From contig JAGZRY010000055.1 in the NCBI GenBank assembly GCA_018381425.1, forward strand, positions 1 to 8,545: a DNA stretch of 8,545 nt, in the 5' to 3' direction. Both the position numbers and the translations under genes were made by a program. The notes under the pieces were generated by a model that saw only the letters and a list, made by a program, of their open reading frames with translations, was not told the DNA's origin and ran no database searches. This document shows, in pieces, positions 7,552-8,545 of the stretch. How positions within the stretch are numbered: the stretch's first letter is position 1; each line of letters opens with the position of its first letter. This DNA is from Haemophilus parainfluenzae (GTDB taxonomy: Bacteria > Pseudomonadota > Gammaproteobacteria > Enterobacterales > Pasteurellaceae).

Positions 7552-8545
7552 TTAAATTTCCTCCAACATATCGGCATTACATGCACCTGGTGGGACTAAT
7601 GGCCATACGCATTCTTCAGGTGGAATGCATACTTGTAGCAAATAAGCTGTTTCGCTATTTAATAAGCGATTAAGTGCTGCATCCACGTCATCAGCGTGCT
7701 CAATGCATTCAGCTGGAATATCAAAGGCTTTCGCTAACATCACGAAATCAGGGTTATCTTCTAAAATGGTTTCAGAGCGGCGTTTGTTCCAGAAAAGGTC
7801 TTGCCATTGACGTACCATACCTAGGCGTTGGTTATCTAACAGCAAAATTTTCACGGGTAGTTTGCCGCGTTTGATTGAACCTAATTCTTGGATGTTCATC
7901 ATCAATGAACCATCGCCTGTCACCAAAATCACTTCATCATGAGGGCGTGCTTTTTTCGCGCCCACCGCTGCAGGTAAACCAAATCCCATGGTGCCGAACC
8001 CCGCGGAGGTAATATAGTTTTCTGGTGCGAAATGACGCATATGTTGAGCAGACCACATTTGGTGTTGGCCCACATCAGTACAAATCACCGCATTTTGAGG
8101 TTTACGCTGAGAAAGCGTGTTGAGTAATGACCAAGGGTCAATTGGTCGGTTACCAGCATTGTCTATGTAAGTGAAATCGAGTTTGGCTTTCAGCGCTTGA
8201 ATATGTGCACGCCAATCATCAATCGCAAGTGGGATGCTTAAAGCCTCTAAGGCTTGAATTAAATCCCCCTGAAGAGCAACATTTGCCACACGAAGTTTAT
8301 TGATTTCTGCTGCATCAATATCACAATGGATCACTTTCGCGTGTGGTGCAAAACTATCTAATTTACCTGTTACACGGTCATCAAAACGCGCACCGCATGC
8401 TAACAATAAATCACATTCTTGTACGGCAATATTTGCAGCTCTTGTGCCGTGCATACCAATCATGCCCATATAAACGGGATCGGTTGGGTCAATTGAGCCT
8501 AAACCTTTCAATGTTGAAACAGATGGCATTTGGGTGATTTGTAGG
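7552..8545 (-). CDS. ilvG: Acetohydroxyacid synthase II large (catalytic) subunit, 3' part
   Basis: About 330 C-terminal residues are visible of a protein usually near 550; the 5' part lies beyond the right edge. The frame stays open from base 8545 ([16 protein letters not shown]), so the ATG at 8527-8529 is internal. IlvG is a TPP-, FAD- and Mg-dependent enzyme making 2-acetolactate from two pyruvates, or 2-aceto-2-hydroxybutyrate from pyruvate and 2-ketobutyrate. Visible are [12 protein letters not shown] of the central domain, TDVGQHQMW, and the TPP/Mg motif starting GDGSLMMN and ending LLDNQ. The LGMVRQWQ segment holds the tryptophan that in E. coli isozyme II (W464) favours 2-ketobutyrate. 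The adjacent ilvM marks this as isozyme II. No frameshift like that of E. coli K-12 ilvG is seen in the visible part. Confidence 0.95.
   Translation of the reverse strand, partial: LQITQMPSVSTLKGLGSIDPTDPVYMGMIGMHGTRAANIAVQECDLLLACGARFDDRVTGKLDSFAPHAKVIHCDIDAAEINKLRVANVALQGDLIQALEALSIPLAIDDWRAHIQALKAKLDFTYIDNAGNRPIDPWSLLNTLSQRKPQNAVICTDVGQHQMWSAQHMRHFAPENYITSAGFGTMGFGLPAAVGAKKARPHDEVILVTGDGSLMMNIQELGSIKRGKLPVKILLLDNQRLGMVRQWQDLFWNKRRSETILEDNPDFVMLAKAFDIPAECIEHADDVDAALNRLLNSETAYLLQVCIPPEECVWPLVPPGACNADMLEEI

Noticed and set aside
7551..7586. Upstream GTG start extending IlvM by twelve residues
   Set aside because: The extension ([11 protein letters not shown]) would overlap ilvG and resembles nothing in the family. 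The ATG at 7548-7550 has GGAGG at good spacing.

Overview
The window looks like a piece of a Pasteurellaceae chromosome, probably from the Haemophilus/Aggregatibacter/Pasteurella side of the family. The evidence is two perfect 9-bp Haemophilus-type DNA uptake sequences (AAGTGCGGT, at 4510-4518 and 7388-7396), both followed by AT-rich tracts. The proteins also resemble their enterobacterial counterparts closely, and the genes have moderate to low GC. I cannot name the species from sequence alone.

Left part (1-2940, plus strand): the 3' half of the F1Fo ATP synthase operon, in the usual order. It holds the end of atpA (alpha), then complete atpG (gamma), atpD (beta) and atpC (epsilon). Gaps are 16-30 bases and each start has a Shine-Dalgarno. 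A small hairpin between atpD and atpC covers part of the atpC ribosome-binding site. The operon ends at a strong hairpin (2910-2940) that can also stop the opposing ilv transcript.

Right part (2947-8545, minus strand, read right to left): a branched-chain amino acid operon. It runs ilvG (acetohydroxyacid synthase II large subunit, cut by the right edge), ilvM (small subunit), an unrecognised lipoprotein gene, ilvD (dihydroxyacid dehydratase) and ilvA (threonine deaminase). IlvA makes 2-ketobutyrate, IlvGM condenses it (or pyruvate) with pyruvate, and IlvD dehydrates a later intermediate of isoleucine and valine synthesis. Unlike the enterobacterial ilvGMEDA order, ilvE is absent between ilvM and ilvD. 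Its place holds the lipoprotein gene and a 212-bp inverted-repeat element.

The least ordinary part is 6462-7332. The lipoprotein gene is about 29% GC, against about 43% in a sample of ilvD, yet its start overlaps the ilvM stop (TAATG). Behind it lies a fold-back element with two nested 38-base arms (37/38 complementary), each carrying its own 9-bp-stem hairpin, plus a perfect 14-bp outer inverted repeat. This looks like a REP/MITE-type repeat beside an acquired gene inside a biosynthetic operon. A weak sigma-70-like promoter at the ilvD-proximal edge of the element could restart transcription of ilvDA. The rest of the window looks conventional.
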